This document shows, piece after piece, positions 1 through 9,600 of a DNA stretch of 20,056 bases. The translations under genes and the position numbers were made by a program. Position 1 is the stretch's first letter. Each line of letters opens with the position of its first letter. Source of the DNA: JABSOG01 sp041583135. Lineage in GTDB: Bacteria; Pseudomonadota; Gammaproteobacteria; Enterobacterales; Alteromonadaceae. The stretch is from the NCBI GenBank assembly GCA_041583135.1, contig JBFHGJ010000107.1, positions 1-20,056 of the forward strand. Reading direction: 5' to 3'. The notes under the pieces are model-generated. The model did not search any database. It had not been told where the DNA came from and worked only from the letters and a program-made list of their open reading frames with translations.

Positions 1-62
1 CCAAGCAAAGACATTGAAGAATCAAACACACCTAAAGTATTGCTGCTGACAATTGCGACCAT
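1..62 (-). CDS. 5' end of an unidentified gene, cut by the left edge
   Basis: Read on the minus strand, an ATG at 62-60 opens a reading frame that continues without a stop to the window edge. The product begins MVAIVSSNTLG and has about 20 visible residues. AGGA (plus 70-73) lies 7 bases upstream of the ATG, a well-placed ribosome binding site, and this decides the start. The visible residues are not a secretion signal: they lack a basic n-region followed by a long hydrophobic core. They faintly resemble N-termini of some large repeat or haemagglutinin-like proteins, but too little is visible to name a function. The gene diverges from the lectin-like gene at 366, so the spacer should hold promoters for both. 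Confidence 0.5.
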   Translation of the reverse strand, partial: MVAIVSSNTLGVFDSSMSLL

Positions 63-365
63 CTGACTTTCCTAAAAAATACGTTACGACCCACAGGCGC
101 TGCCTGTTTCAATTCCATACCTACCGCGATGTTATTGTTGTACTACGCCAAAACCCTTCGCGACAGTGACTAAAAGCAATGACACATTGCTTCTATAACT
201 CTATTCCGGGTTTTTCAGATTTTTTTCAGTGTTTTTTTCAACTTTTTTGCAATTAATTTTTAAGGGTATGATTTTTAAAGAATTAAAATTTAAAAAAAGT
301 TGTAAAAAACACGGCAAGTTTCGCCAAGTGAGATAGACTTACTATTTTATTTTGGGAATTAATCA
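63..365. promoter_or_regulatory. AT-rich divergent spacer with phased T-tracts
   Basis: This 303-bp gap separates two divergent gene starts. T-tracts sit at 211-215, 220-226, 232-238 and 243-248, with centres about 10-12 bases apart, and further A/T runs follow at 257-300. Runs phased with the helical turn are known to bend DNA, and such tracts often bind H-NS-like proteins or the RNA polymerase alpha subunit; that use here is inferred. TACTAT at 340-345 could be a -10 element for the plus-strand gene, but I see no convincing -35 partner. No open reading frame or RNA gene is apparent in the spacer. Confidence 0.45.
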
Positions 366-1457
366 ATGTCTGCAAACTCTTCTAAAGTGCCTGCAATTGA
401 AGGTTGTTTCTCCACCATTGGGTTTAACAGTCAATTGCAATGCCTATATATCGATAATAATTTCAATGTCTCGGCATTGGCCAGCGACTCGGGGATATCC
501 AACTGGGTCTATCAGGATGTCAGTGCGTTAGTGACAGATCCTGTGCTGGCAGACAGTTATTTGTGTGCCTTGAACTATTGCAAGCAGTTGCATCATTTTT
601 ATATCACCAGCGGGATGCAAATAGCTGACATCTACTATGATCTGCCCACTGAGGCTTGGCACTATCAAAACCTTCATCAACTGCAAGAAACTGCGCCCGC
701 GGCCAAAGGCCCTTTATTTGCGGTGACCTACAATACCCAACAACACAATCTGTATATCAGCCCGCAAGGTGCTATCTGTGATATTTGGTATGACAGCAGC
801 ACCGAAATATGGCAAAGTCAAAACCTTAACGAGTTGCAAAGCCAAGCGCCGAAATTTGCCCACTCTCTCAAGGTGATCTTCTGCAACAATCAGCTCCACC
901 ACCTCTATATCGACCAAAACCAGCAGATCTCTGACATCTGGCATGATTGGACAAGCAATACCTGGCATTATGAAAACCTCAGCCAGTGTAATAACACCGC
1001 ACCATTAGCAGGGGACGAGCTGGCAGCTATCAGCATCAATAACTGCCTGCATACAATCTATGTCGATGCCAACGGTGATCTTGGTTATATCCTGCGTGAT
1101 TTTGCCGCCAATACTTGGCAATACCAAAATTTATCAACCGCAGTGACAAATCCGCCGAAACTGAGAACCGGTCTTAGCGTCTGTTATTATATGACTCAGC
1201 TGCACGTCACCTACATCGATTACAACAGTGACATCATCGATATCTTTAACGACACCTCAGGTCAATGGTATCAGCAAAATGTCAGCAGTTTTCAAAGCAC
1301 TGCACCGCAGGCCAGAGGCGAATTGTGTCCAAGCCCTTATGGCAACGAGTGCCATTACATCTACATCGATATGAACAATGAGATCTCAGATATCTATTAC
1401 GACGGCAGTGGCTGGAATTATCAGAACATCGGTAACTTACCCAGTATGCAACGCTAA
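366..1457 (+). CDS. Seven-repeat beta-propeller, lectin-like protein
   Basis: A 363-aa protein built almost entirely of seven tandem repeats of about 51 residues: roughly 15-66, 67-117, 118-168, 169-219, 220-270, 271-320 and a shorter 321-363. Each repeat carries a variant of LHxxYID.N..I.DIWYD followed by W.YQNL and often a TAP turn. One repeat per blade predicts a seven-bladed propeller, as in fungal fucose-lectin-like and tectonin-like proteins. The protein is acidic, rich in Tyr, Asn and Gln, and has only four Arg, so the Arg-Glu-Trp sugar site of Aleuria-type fucose lectins is not conserved and the ligand is unknown. Eleven Cys are scattered through it. There is no signal peptide or membrane segment, so it is cytoplasmic or leaves by a non-Sec route. 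No strong Shine-Dalgarno precedes the ATG. The 'lectin' label is an inference; the repeat fold is seen directly. Confidence 0.85.
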   Translation: MSANSSKVPAIEGCFSTIGFNSQLQCLYIDNNFNVSALASDSGISNWVYQDVSALVTDPVLADSYLCALNYCKQLHHFYITSGMQIADIYYDLPTEAWHYQNLHQLQETAPAAKGPLFAVTYNTQQHNLYISPQGAICDIWYDSSTEIWQSQNLNELQSQAPKFAHSLKVIFCNNQLHHLYIDQNQQISDIWHDWTSNTWHYENLSQCNNTAPLAGDELAAISINNCLHTIYVDANGDLGYILRDFAANTWQYQNLSTAVTNPPKLRTGLSVCYYMTQLHVTYIDYNSDIIDIFNDTSGQWYQQNVSSFQSTAPQARGELCPSPYGNECHYIYIDMNNEISDIYYDGSGWNYQNIGNLPSMQR

Positions 1458-1490
1458 ACCGCCATTGCAGTAATCTCCAGTCAAATAGCC

Positions 1491-1528
1491 GCCTTTCACT
1501 GGCGCAGAGTCTTGTTGCAGTGAAAGGC
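1491..1528. repeat. Perfect 11-bp inverted repeat between lectin and glutaredoxin genes
   Basis: GCCTTTCACTG (1491-1501) and CAGTGAAAGGC (1518-1528) are exact reverse complements around a 16-base loop. The repeat starts 33 bases after the lectin-like stop codon and ends 3 bases before the -35 element of the next promoter. No T-run follows on either strand, so it is not a textbook intrinsic terminator. It may end transcription of the lectin-like gene anyway, stabilise its mRNA 3' end, or be an operator for the next promoter. Confidence 0.6.
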
Positions 1529-1531
1529 AAA

Positions 1532-1561
1532 TTGCCAAAAACCGCTCATTAACGCTATAAT
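1532..1561 (+). promoter_or_regulatory. Sigma70 promoter of the glutaredoxin gene
   Basis: TTGCCA (1532-1537) and a perfect TATAAT (1556-1561) are separated by 18 bases. Transcription should start near 1568. This rules out the in-frame TTG at 1561 as the start of the following gene. Confidence 0.7.
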
Positions 1562-1596
1562 TGCGCGCCAAATTTCAGCCAAGGTGTAAAGTACAA

Positions 1597-1983
1597 ATGA
1601 AAGCGTTTTTATTGAGCATGGTGCGTCAAGGATTGGGTCAGTTGGTTATCCTAATCGACTTTTTGACTCGACCGAAAAAGATCAAGCGCAGCGAACAGCA
1701 GCAGCTGCAAATTAATGAACAGGCCAAGCAGTTGGCGCTTTATCAGTTCAAAGGTTGCCCATTTTGCGTCAAGGTGCGTCGTAATCTACACAGACTCAAT
1801 GTCGAGGTACCATTATATGATGCCAAAAACGACCCACAGCGTCGTCAGGAGCTGGCAGAGTTAGGAGGTAAAATCAAGGTGCCTTGCTTGCGTATTCAAA
1901 GTGATGGCGAAGATAAGTGGTTGTATGAATCCAGTGACATCAACGCTTATTTCAATCAGCGTTTCGATGTCCAGCAATCATAA
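1597..1983 (+). CDS. Glutaredoxin-family protein with N-terminal hydrophobic segment
   Basis: A 128-aa glutaredoxin-like protein. The redox active site CPFC is at residues 54-57, at the end of a LYQFKGC strand, and the cis-proline of the thioredoxin fold is in VPC (95-97). YESSDI near the C-terminus matches the glutathione-binding edge of glutaredoxins. These enzymes reduce protein disulfides or glutathione mixed disulfides. An amphipathic to hydrophobic stretch (about residues 3-24), then basic residues (KKIKR), precedes the fold and may tether it to the inner membrane, facing the cytoplasm. The ATG at 1597 is chosen because AAGGTG (1581-1586) lies 10 bases upstream and the promoter -10 overlaps the possible TTG start at 1561. 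It has its own promoter and terminator and looks like a housekeeping single gene, not part of the peptide cluster. Confidence 0.88.
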   Translation: MKAFLLSMVRQGLGQLVILIDFLTRPKKIKRSEQQQLQINEQAKQLALYQFKGCPFCVKVRRNLHRLNVEVPLYDAKNDPQRRQELAELGGKIKVPCLRIQSDGEDKWLYESSDINAYFNQRFDVQQS

Positions 1984-1991
1984 ATGGTTAA

Positions 1992-2022
1992 ACAACAGCC
2001 CCTGTTCACATGGGGCTGTTGT
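1992..2022. terminator. Hairpin terminator between convergent genes
   Basis: ACAACAGCCCC (1992-2002) and GGGGCTGTTGT (2012-2022) form a perfect 11-bp GC-rich stem with a 9-base loop. It starts 8 bases after the glutaredoxin stop and lies 17 bases beyond the stop of the convergent flavoprotein gene. On the minus strand it runs into TTGTTTAACC, a weak T-tract; the plus strand has none. It probably terminates transcription from both sides. Confidence 0.7.
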
Positions 2023-2039
2023 CGATTAAGGCGACCGTT

Positions 2040-3584
2040 CTAGGCCATTTGCATTTGTTTGTTCAAAAACAGCTTAAGTGGCATCATGTGTTCTTTTTCC
2101 AGCTTCCACTCACCAAATAGATTTTCAATGATATGGTGTTCGCCCAGCAGTTCGCCATGTTTGTAATGACGCACAACCGGATGGAGGAAGTTACTGTTGT
2201 GAGCTTCATCCACCTGATCACCAGCAGGGCGTCTGGTGTCAAACGGGTCGTCAACCGACTTACCAAACTCCAAGGTCACCATGTAGTAATGGGCATGGTC
2301 GCCCGCCACTTTTTCCGTCACATAGTCGGTGGGAATGTCAGCAAAGTAACGCATATGGTCGCCATCAGGCTCTACCAGATAGCAGTTGCCGATAAAAGAT
2401 GATTGCTGCCACAACGCACTTGAGTCGTTCAAATGGGCCAACATATCTTTCGCCACAAACGCAGGGTCGGCACTAACCACTTTACTTTCCCACTCGACAC
2501 CATGGTTTTTCGCTGCCAACATTTTGTATAGCGCTTTGACATTGTATCTAAAGCCATGAATAAAGCCTGAGTTGGCCTTTTTGTAGTCGCGCGACTGTGT
2601 GATGGTACCGGCAAAATACATGTTCGGTTGGTTAACCGACTCCCACTCGGCGCTAAGCTCAGGGAAGCGACCTTTAATGGTCATTTGCGGCTGAGTGTCT
2701 TGGTCGAAGATATCGACATCCAAGCGGAATCCGGTGCAGCAGATCACATCGTCATATACGATCTCCTCCACTTCGTTGGCTTGAACATATTTAAAGGTTA
2801 CGGCAAATTTGTCACCGCGCTTTTCAATCTTGGTGATCTCGGCGTCCAATACCGCATTTTGCGATTTGAGCTGATAGGTGTCGAGGAAGTTGTTATTGAC
2901 GGCGCGCAAGTTGCCGACAAAGTGGCTCTTCCATGCCAATACCAAAGGTGTTGGACTACAGATGTGAATGGTACGACAGGCAGAGATCAAATGGTCGGCA
3001 GTCTCAAAGCCGGAGTTGCCTTTACCGATGATAAGCGCCATCTTATCTTCATATGGTTTCAGGTCGATGTTCAAATCTTCATATTGAGTCACCAACTCAA
3101 TACCAGGAATATCAGGAATAAACGGCTTGCTGACACCAGTTGCAACGATGAGGTGCTTACAGCTGATCTGTTCACCACCGTCAAGAGTCAGCACATAACC
3201 ATCATCTTTTTTCTCCACCAATTTGGCCAACGCATTGTATTTAACCTTGATGTTGAACCGCTCGGCAAAGCTGTTGAGGTAGGCACACATGTTATCAGGG
3301 TGCGGAAAGTATTCTTTATCGAAATCAGAAAAGATAGCATCAAACTCATCGGTCAACAGACTGTTCCAGTCATGTCTGAGTTTCAACTCAGGGTTGGTCT
3401 CACCGGTAAAAACCTTATTGATGGAGATCAGCTTTCGGTGTTTTGGGTATACTTCAAATGAAGATCCGGCTTTGGCATTGCGTTCGAGTAGCAAATAATC
3501 CCTGTTATCTCTTTGCATGTAATAGCCCAACTGCAGACCGGCAGGCCCAGCACCCAAAATGAGATATTCTACATGTTGCATCAT
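2040..3584 (-). CDS. FOXRED2-like FAD-dependent monooxygenase/oxidoreductase
   Basis: A 514-aa flavoprotein of the FMO/NAD(P)-disulfide oxidoreductase fold. GAGPAG (11-16) is the FAD-binding Rossmann motif, GKGNSG (187-192) the NAD(P)H-binding motif, and ATG (148-150) and CCTG (282-285) are the strand ends that touch FAD. The segment around residues 47-75 (YPKHRKLISINK, then LRHDWNSLL) and the block 322-348 (MYFAG, then GFIHGFRYN) closely recall animal FOXRED2 (ERFAD), as I remember it, more than Baeyer-Villiger or ornithine N-hydroxylases. About 150 residues continue beyond the second nucleotide domain. There is no signal peptide. The start is set by GAGGAAA (plus 3593-3599) 8 bases before the first ATG. 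It lies 108 bp downstream of the terminal NRPS gene on the same strand, so it is probably the last gene of the operon and oxidises the peptide or a precursor; that role is inferred. Substrate unknown. Confidence 0.85.
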   Translation of the reverse strand: MMQHVEYLILGAGPAGLQLGYYMQRDNRDYLLLERNAKAGSSFEVYPKHRKLISINKVFTGETNPELKLRHDWNSLLTDEFDAIFSDFDKEYFPHPDNMCAYLNSFAERFNIKVKYNALAKLVEKKDDGYVLTLDGGEQISCKHLIVATGVSKPFIPDIPGIELVTQYEDLNIDLKPYEDKMALIIGKGNSGFETADHLISACRTIHICSPTPLVLAWKSHFVGNLRAVNNNFLDTYQLKSQNAVLDAEITKIEKRGDKFAVTFKYVQANEVEEIVYDDVICCTGFRLDVDIFDQDTQPQMTIKGRFPELSAEWESVNQPNMYFAGTITQSRDYKKANSGFIHGFRYNVKALYKMLAAKNHGVEWESKVVSADPAFVAKDMLAHLNDSSALWQQSSFIGNCYLVEPDGDHMRYFADIPTDYVTEKVAGDHAHYYMVTLEFGKSVDDPFDTRRPAGDQVDEAHNSNFLHPVVRHYKHGELLGEHHIIENLFGEWKLEKEHMMPLKLFLNKQMQMA

Positions 3585-3604
3585 CTTATTATTTTCCTCA
3601 ATTA

Positions 3605-3664
3605 TTACGAATAACGGCTCTTTCGAGCAGCTAGAGATGGCATAAAAACACCACCCAAAGCCAT
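3605..3664 (-). CDS. Possible 19-codon ORF between the NRPS and flavoprotein genes
   Basis: Inside the 108-bp gap, a minus-strand ATG at 3664-3662 opens 19 codons (product begins MALGGVFMPS, ends ARKSRYS) and stops at 3607-3605, 20 bases before the flavoprotein ATG. There is no clear Shine-Dalgarno upstream. A tight GCTC-GAAA-GAGC tetraloop hairpin (3617-3628) lies within it. It may be a chance ORF, a translational-coupling peptide or part of an mRNA processing site. Confidence 0.2.
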   Translation of the reverse strand: MALGGVFMPSLAARKSRYS

Positions 3665-3692
3665 TTAGATTACTTGAAATTCAATTTTATTA

Positions 3693-6600
3693 TTAACGAC
3701 ATAACACATCTTCAAGCAGCGTGAACAGAGACGTTTGCTCAATCAATGAAAAGTGTGTCCCGGCCACATCCACTATTTTTATCGGTTGCTCGCACACCTT
3801 TTGTATGTGTTGGTGTACAGATGTTCTAAAAGCCGCTTGCGCCAGCCCTTGATGGGCTTCAATTAATGTCAGTTTTGCCCCGGTGGCAGCACTGGGTCGA
3901 TAACAGCAATACAGGTCCATTTGTTTTTTCACCGCGACACAATACCGTTGAAACACCTCAAGGTCAACCAGAACGGGAACACTATTTTTCTCCGTTAGGG
4001 AATCAAATAGCTGAGCTTCGCTCAAAGCCTCGGGTAAACATTGGTATTTATCACAAATGGTCCTTAATTCCTGCTCGCTGAGCAGTAGTTGCGGCAACGA
4101 CAGGTCTTCTTGGCCGGGCACTTGATAACCCAGCAATGAATCCGCTAATAGGATATCCACCGTATTGCCACGCAGCTCCAGCGCTCTGGCCAGTTCAAAA
4201 GCAATCACGCCGCCAAATGAGTGACCCAAAAGGTAGTAGTGACCGTTTGGCTGAAGCGCCAAAATCGCTGCTAGATACGCCTCAACTCGCTGTTTGATAT
4301 CGTACTGCAACAACGGATCATCGCCATCGGCCAAAGCATCAATACCGGGCGAAGTCAAAATGGCAACGTTTAACTTGCCGCTTAGCCCCTGCACCACTGG
4401 CTGGTAAGCCGCCGCAGTCATACCTAAGGCAGGAGCCACAAACAGGGTTTTAAGCGCGCCGTCAAATCGGCTGACCGCCACGCCGTAGCCGCAATTGTCC
4501 TCACCCTGTTCACCCCCTTGGTCAATGAATGCTGCCAATAGTCCAATGGTGGGATGGTCAAACAAGGATTTAAGGCTTAGCTCAACTGCCATCGCCTGAT
4601 TTATCCTAGCCATCAAGGTCACCGCTAATAGCGAATGCCCACCCATGGCAAAGAAGTCGCCATCAATACTCATTGCCTCATCGGCATATTGCAGCACTTC
4701 ACACCAAATGGCCGACAATTGCCGCTCGGTATCACTTTGAGCTGTAACAACATGCTCAGATGAATGCTGATGACTCATTGCTTGCAGGGCTTTTTTGTCG
4801 ATTTTGCCATTGGCGGTAATGGGCCATTGTTTTAGCACGGTAAATACCGTCGGGATCATATAACTCGGCAGTATGGTTGCCAGCGCCTGCTTGCAATGCT
4901 GTTCAAAGGCTCCGGCATCATCAGACTGCTCTGGGATAACATAGGCATGAAGGCGCAGCTCACCATTGGCATCTTGGTCGGTAAGCACCACGCTAGAGGC
5001 CACCGCATTTAATGCCGTCAACTGATGTTCAATTTCGCCGAGTTCAATCCTAAAGCCGCGAACCTTGACCTGTGAATCTATCCGTCCGACAAACTCAAAC
5101 TGGGTAGGATTGCCCGAGCCGTCGCAGTTCAATCGCACCAAGTCGCCACTACGGTACATCAGGCTGCCGTCATCTTTGAAACTATCATAAACAAAGCGTT
5201 CTTCGTTTAATTCAGGACGGTTAAGATAGCCCAAAGCCACACCGGCACCACCAATATACAGCTCTCCAACCACACCCGGCGGCAACAACGCCCCTTCTTC
5301 GTTTAACACGTAAAGCTGGGTATTGGCGATGGCACGACCAATGGTCACCGGTAAATCAACATCCTTGCTTACCCAATCGAGAGAAGCACAAACCGTGGTT
5401 TCCGACGGCCCGTAGGCATTGATCAGCGGATATTGCGCCGCCCAGCGTTTGGCCAATTGATGGTCGATGGCCTCACCGGCGACAATTAAGCGCTCAAAGT
5501 CGTAGTTACCGTGTAGTTCAATATGTTTCAGTAACGCCGGTGGCAAAGTCGCGTGGGTGATTTTGTGCTCAGACATGAAGGCGCCAAGGGTCTCAGGCGA
5601 GTGCTTTTGCGCCTCGGTGCAAATATATAAGCTCGCGCCGTTAAGCAGCGCCATCATCCACTCCCACACGCAGGCATCAAAACCCAACGAGGCAAACTGA
5701 AGCACCCGACAGTGGCTTTGCACAGCAAACGCTTCCCCTTGGTAAGCGGCTAAATTGACCGCACCATCATGAGCCAGCATAACCCCTTTTGGCTGTCCCG
5801 TGGAACCCGAGGTATAGATAATATAGGCAAGCTTGCGCTGCCACTGATCAAAAGCAACAATGTTGCTCGTCGCACACTGTTGCCAAGGCCTATCATCACC
5901 ATCTAAACACAATACCTCGCAGTTTTGCGCAAACGATACGGTTTGCATTAGCGCACGTTGGCTTAAAATTAGGCCAAGTTTGGTATCGTCGAGCATAAAC
6001 GCCAAACGCTCGGCAGGGTACGTTGGGTCAAGCGGCACATAGGCGCCACCGGCTTTGAGTATGGCCAGTGTCGCGATAATCATTTCAATGGAGCGGTTGA
6101 CACAAAGCCCCACCATAGTTCCCTCGCCAATCCCCTTACCCTTCAAGTAATGGGCCAAACGATTGGCTTCAAGGTTGAGCGTGTGGTAGTCGATTGTACG
6201 GCCATCATATACCACTGCCGTTTGCTCAGGACTACGCTTAGCAATGCGCTCAAACACTTGATGAATCGCCAAACCGGCCTGCTCATAGCACCTGTCACTG
6301 TCATTGACCTCATCGGTGAGCTGGCGAATTTGCCGTTCACACAATATTGGCAGATCCGGCAACAACTCACAGCTTTCATGGGTAAGCTCAGTCAGCACTC
6401 TTTGCCACTGTTGCAACAGTTGCTCAATAAAGAACCCGTCAAACAGTGCCTTGTCATACACCAACTCAAGCCCAACCCCATCGGCCGAGAACGTGGCATT
6501 GATATCGATATCAAACTTAACCACCCTATCTGAATTCTGCCCTAGGTCATTTAACGGCAGGCATTCAAAATCACTCAACGCAATTTGCGCCCCTTGCGGG

Positions 6601-9600
6601 TCGTTTAGGCTTAGCATGATCTGAAACATCGGACTGTAGGCGCCGGAACGCTCCAATTGGCAATGCTCTACCAGCTGCTCAAACGGCATTGCTTGATGCA
6701 TTTGGGCATCGAGGTTGACCCGTCGAACATGGGCAAAATACTCATCTAAACGCAAATAGCCGGTATTGACTCTCAGCACCAAAGTGTTGACGAAAAAGCC
6801 GATAAGGCGCTCCAACTCACTTTGGGTGCGATTGGCCACCGGTGTGCCTATCACGATGTCTTGGCTGTTGCTGTTGCGGCTTAATACCAGCGCCAAAGTG
6901 GCGTGCAGCAACATAAACGGGGTCATTTGATGGGCTTTGGCAAATGCCTCTAATCTGCATGCCACTGCGCCATCTAACGTCCCAACAACGCTCCTGCCAA
7001 CATGACCTTTTTGCACCGGTCTAGGCTGCTTGCTCGGCAAACTATGAAGTGTCGGCAAGCCTTCGACCTGAGCCGCCCAATACTCAAGATGGTTTTGTAG
7101 CGCGCCGCCTTCAAGCCACTGGTGTTGCCATGCGGCATAGTCGATGTAGCTCAAAGGCAACGGTTCAAGCGATACCGGCTGAGCGGCTTTAAGCGCATGG
7201 TAAATCAAGGCAAATTCTTCACTCAACAACCCCATCGACCAACCGTCAGAGGCAATATGATGCAAGTTGAGCAACAACACTCCAGCAGATCCACCCAATC
7301 GAATAAAGCTCGCTCTGAGCATCAAGTCATTGGCCAAATCAAACGGTTTGGCGGCGTCGATGCGTGCCAGTTCCGCCACACGTTCGTCGCGCTGTTGCTC
7401 AGCCAGATGTTGCAGATCATGCAATTGCAGGGTAAAGCGCACATCTTGCAAGACCTTTTGTACTGGCGTATCGCCAACCAGTTTATAGACGCTACGCAGT
7501 GGCAGGTGGCGTTCAATGATATGCGCCAATGCCTGTTCGGCAATACTAGGGTCGAAATCACCGAAAATGCGCATCGCCGCAGGCATATTGTACTGACTTG
7601 AACGGCCTTCTAAGCGGTCGATAAACCACAGTCTCTGCTGGGCAAACGATAAAGGCGCTTCACTGAGCGATCCTTGATAGCGACTAATAGGCGCGCCGAC
7701 AATACTGCATTGGGCGTTATCAACAACCTTAGCTAACGATTCAATATCCGGCGCTTCAAATATCGCCTTGACCTGCAATTCTTTATTGAGGCTGCTTCTG
7801 ATCTCAGAGACCATGCGTACCGCCAGCAAAGAATGCCCGCCAAGATCAAAGTAATTGGCGGTGATGCTGATACTTTGCGGATCAAGCCCCAATAACTTAC
7901 CCCAAATCGTGGTGAGGGTAGTTTCCGTCTCGGTTTTGGCTGCAACATATTGACCACCAACACAAGTTGTATCGGGCGCCATCAGGGCTTTCTTATCGAC
8001 CTTACCATTGATGGTCAAAGGCAGAGCTTTTAACAGCACAAAGGCAGAAGGCACCATGTAATCGGCGAGGTTTTGTTTAAGCGCTATCCTAAGCTGCTGC
8101 ACAAACTCGACATTTTGCAGATCTTGCAGATCATCAGGCACCACATAGGCAACGATACGTTTATCGCCGGGATGGTCTTCACGGACATAAATGTAAGAAG
8201 TCGCGACACCGGGACATTGGGCCAGTTGGTTTTTGATCTCGCCAAGCTCAATCCTAAAGCCCCGGATCTTAACCTGCTCGTCTATCCGTCCCATAAACTC
8301 AAGCTCGCAGCCATTGCCATCAAGTGCGGGAATATAGCGCGCCAAATCACCGGTCTTATACATGCGCTGCCCTTGCTGAGGTGCAAATGGGTCGCCGACA
8401 AAACGTTCGGCGGTCATTTCCGGCTGGTTAAGATAGCCCCGCGCCACCGCATTACCGGCAATATACAGCTCGCCTATCGCGCCAAACGGCACCGGCAGCT
8501 GATGTTTATCGAGCAAATACAAACGACAATGACCGGTATTGCGGCCGATTGGGATCTTGTCGTAACGCAAGTTCGGATCGATAACATGCACGCTCGCCCA
8601 AACAGCCCCTTCGGTAGGCCCATACTCATTAAATAGCTTGGCACGGTTACTCCAAGGATTGCTCATATGCGCTTCAAGCACTTCAGGCTCCAACGCTTCA
8701 CCACCTAATAAAAAGCAGCGCATCGCACTTGGCTGTGGCGTTTTGTCCTGCATACTCAATTGCAATTGGGTATACATCGCAGGCGATATGGTCATATGGG
8801 TGATTTGATGACGGTTGACCCAGTGATAGATCTGCTCGGTATCCATCGAATGTTCGGCAGACATATAGTGTAACTCGCCGCCTTTGGTCAAGGTCCACAA
8901 GATACCGATGAGCGAGGCATCAAAAGAGATTGACGGCAACGATAAAAACTTCTCCAGCGGCTCACGGTAATAGTGCTCTCTGGCCAAAGTCGAGGTGACA
9001 ATTTGGCGATGTTCCACCATTACCCCTTTGGGCTGACCGGTAGAGCCTGAGGTATAAATGACATAGGCCAGAGTGTGGTCGTGTTGCTCGGCCAAACGCT
9101 CAGGGTTGTGCGTGCTGTAACCGCTTAATTGCTGCGTAAACGTTTCACTGTCTAACGCCATTACCTTGATGTCTGGGTCAATAGCCAAGTGTTCCACCGC
9201 CCCTTGTTGGGTCAACAACACGGTCAATGCGGTATCTTCAATCATAAACTCAAGGCGGGCTGCCGGGTAGCCCGGATCAAGAGGCACATAAGCGCCACCG
9301 GCTTTGAGCACCGCCAACATCGCCGGGATCATTTCAAGGCAACGCTCGACACAGATCCCCACCAGCGACTCACTGCCCACCCCAAGCTCACGCAGGTAGT
9401 GCGCTAAACGGTTGGCCAGTTCATTGAGCTGCGCGTAAGTTAACGACTTGTCTTCAAACACATAGGCAATGTGCTCAGGGTTAAGTGCCACTTGGCGCTC
9501 AAACAACTCGTGGATCAGCAGCTGCGCCGGGTATTGCTCGCTCACCGCGTTGACATCACGGGTTAAATACTGCACCTGTTGGGCCGACATCATATTAAGC

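Noticed and set aside
300..345. A full sigma70 promoter for the lectin-like gene using TACTAT at 340-345
   Set aside because: No acceptable -35 hexamer lies 16-18 bases upstream; TTGTAA at 300 is too far away.
366..1457. Calling the propeller protein a fucose-specific lectin
   Set aside because: The repeats lack the Arg of the Arg-Glu-Trp fucose pocket; only the fold resemblance is supported.
1561..1596. TTG start extending the glutaredoxin by 12 codons
   Set aside because: The TTG overlaps the promoter -10 hexamer, so it would not be transcribed. AAGGTG fits the ATG at 1597.
2628..3461. Long plus-strand ORF opposite the flavoprotein gene (277 codons)
   Set aside because: It is antisense to a protein with clear FAD and NAD(P)H motifs, has no recognisable domain, and is explained by codon bias of the real gene. 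The same holds for the many antisense ORFs opposite the NRPS genes.
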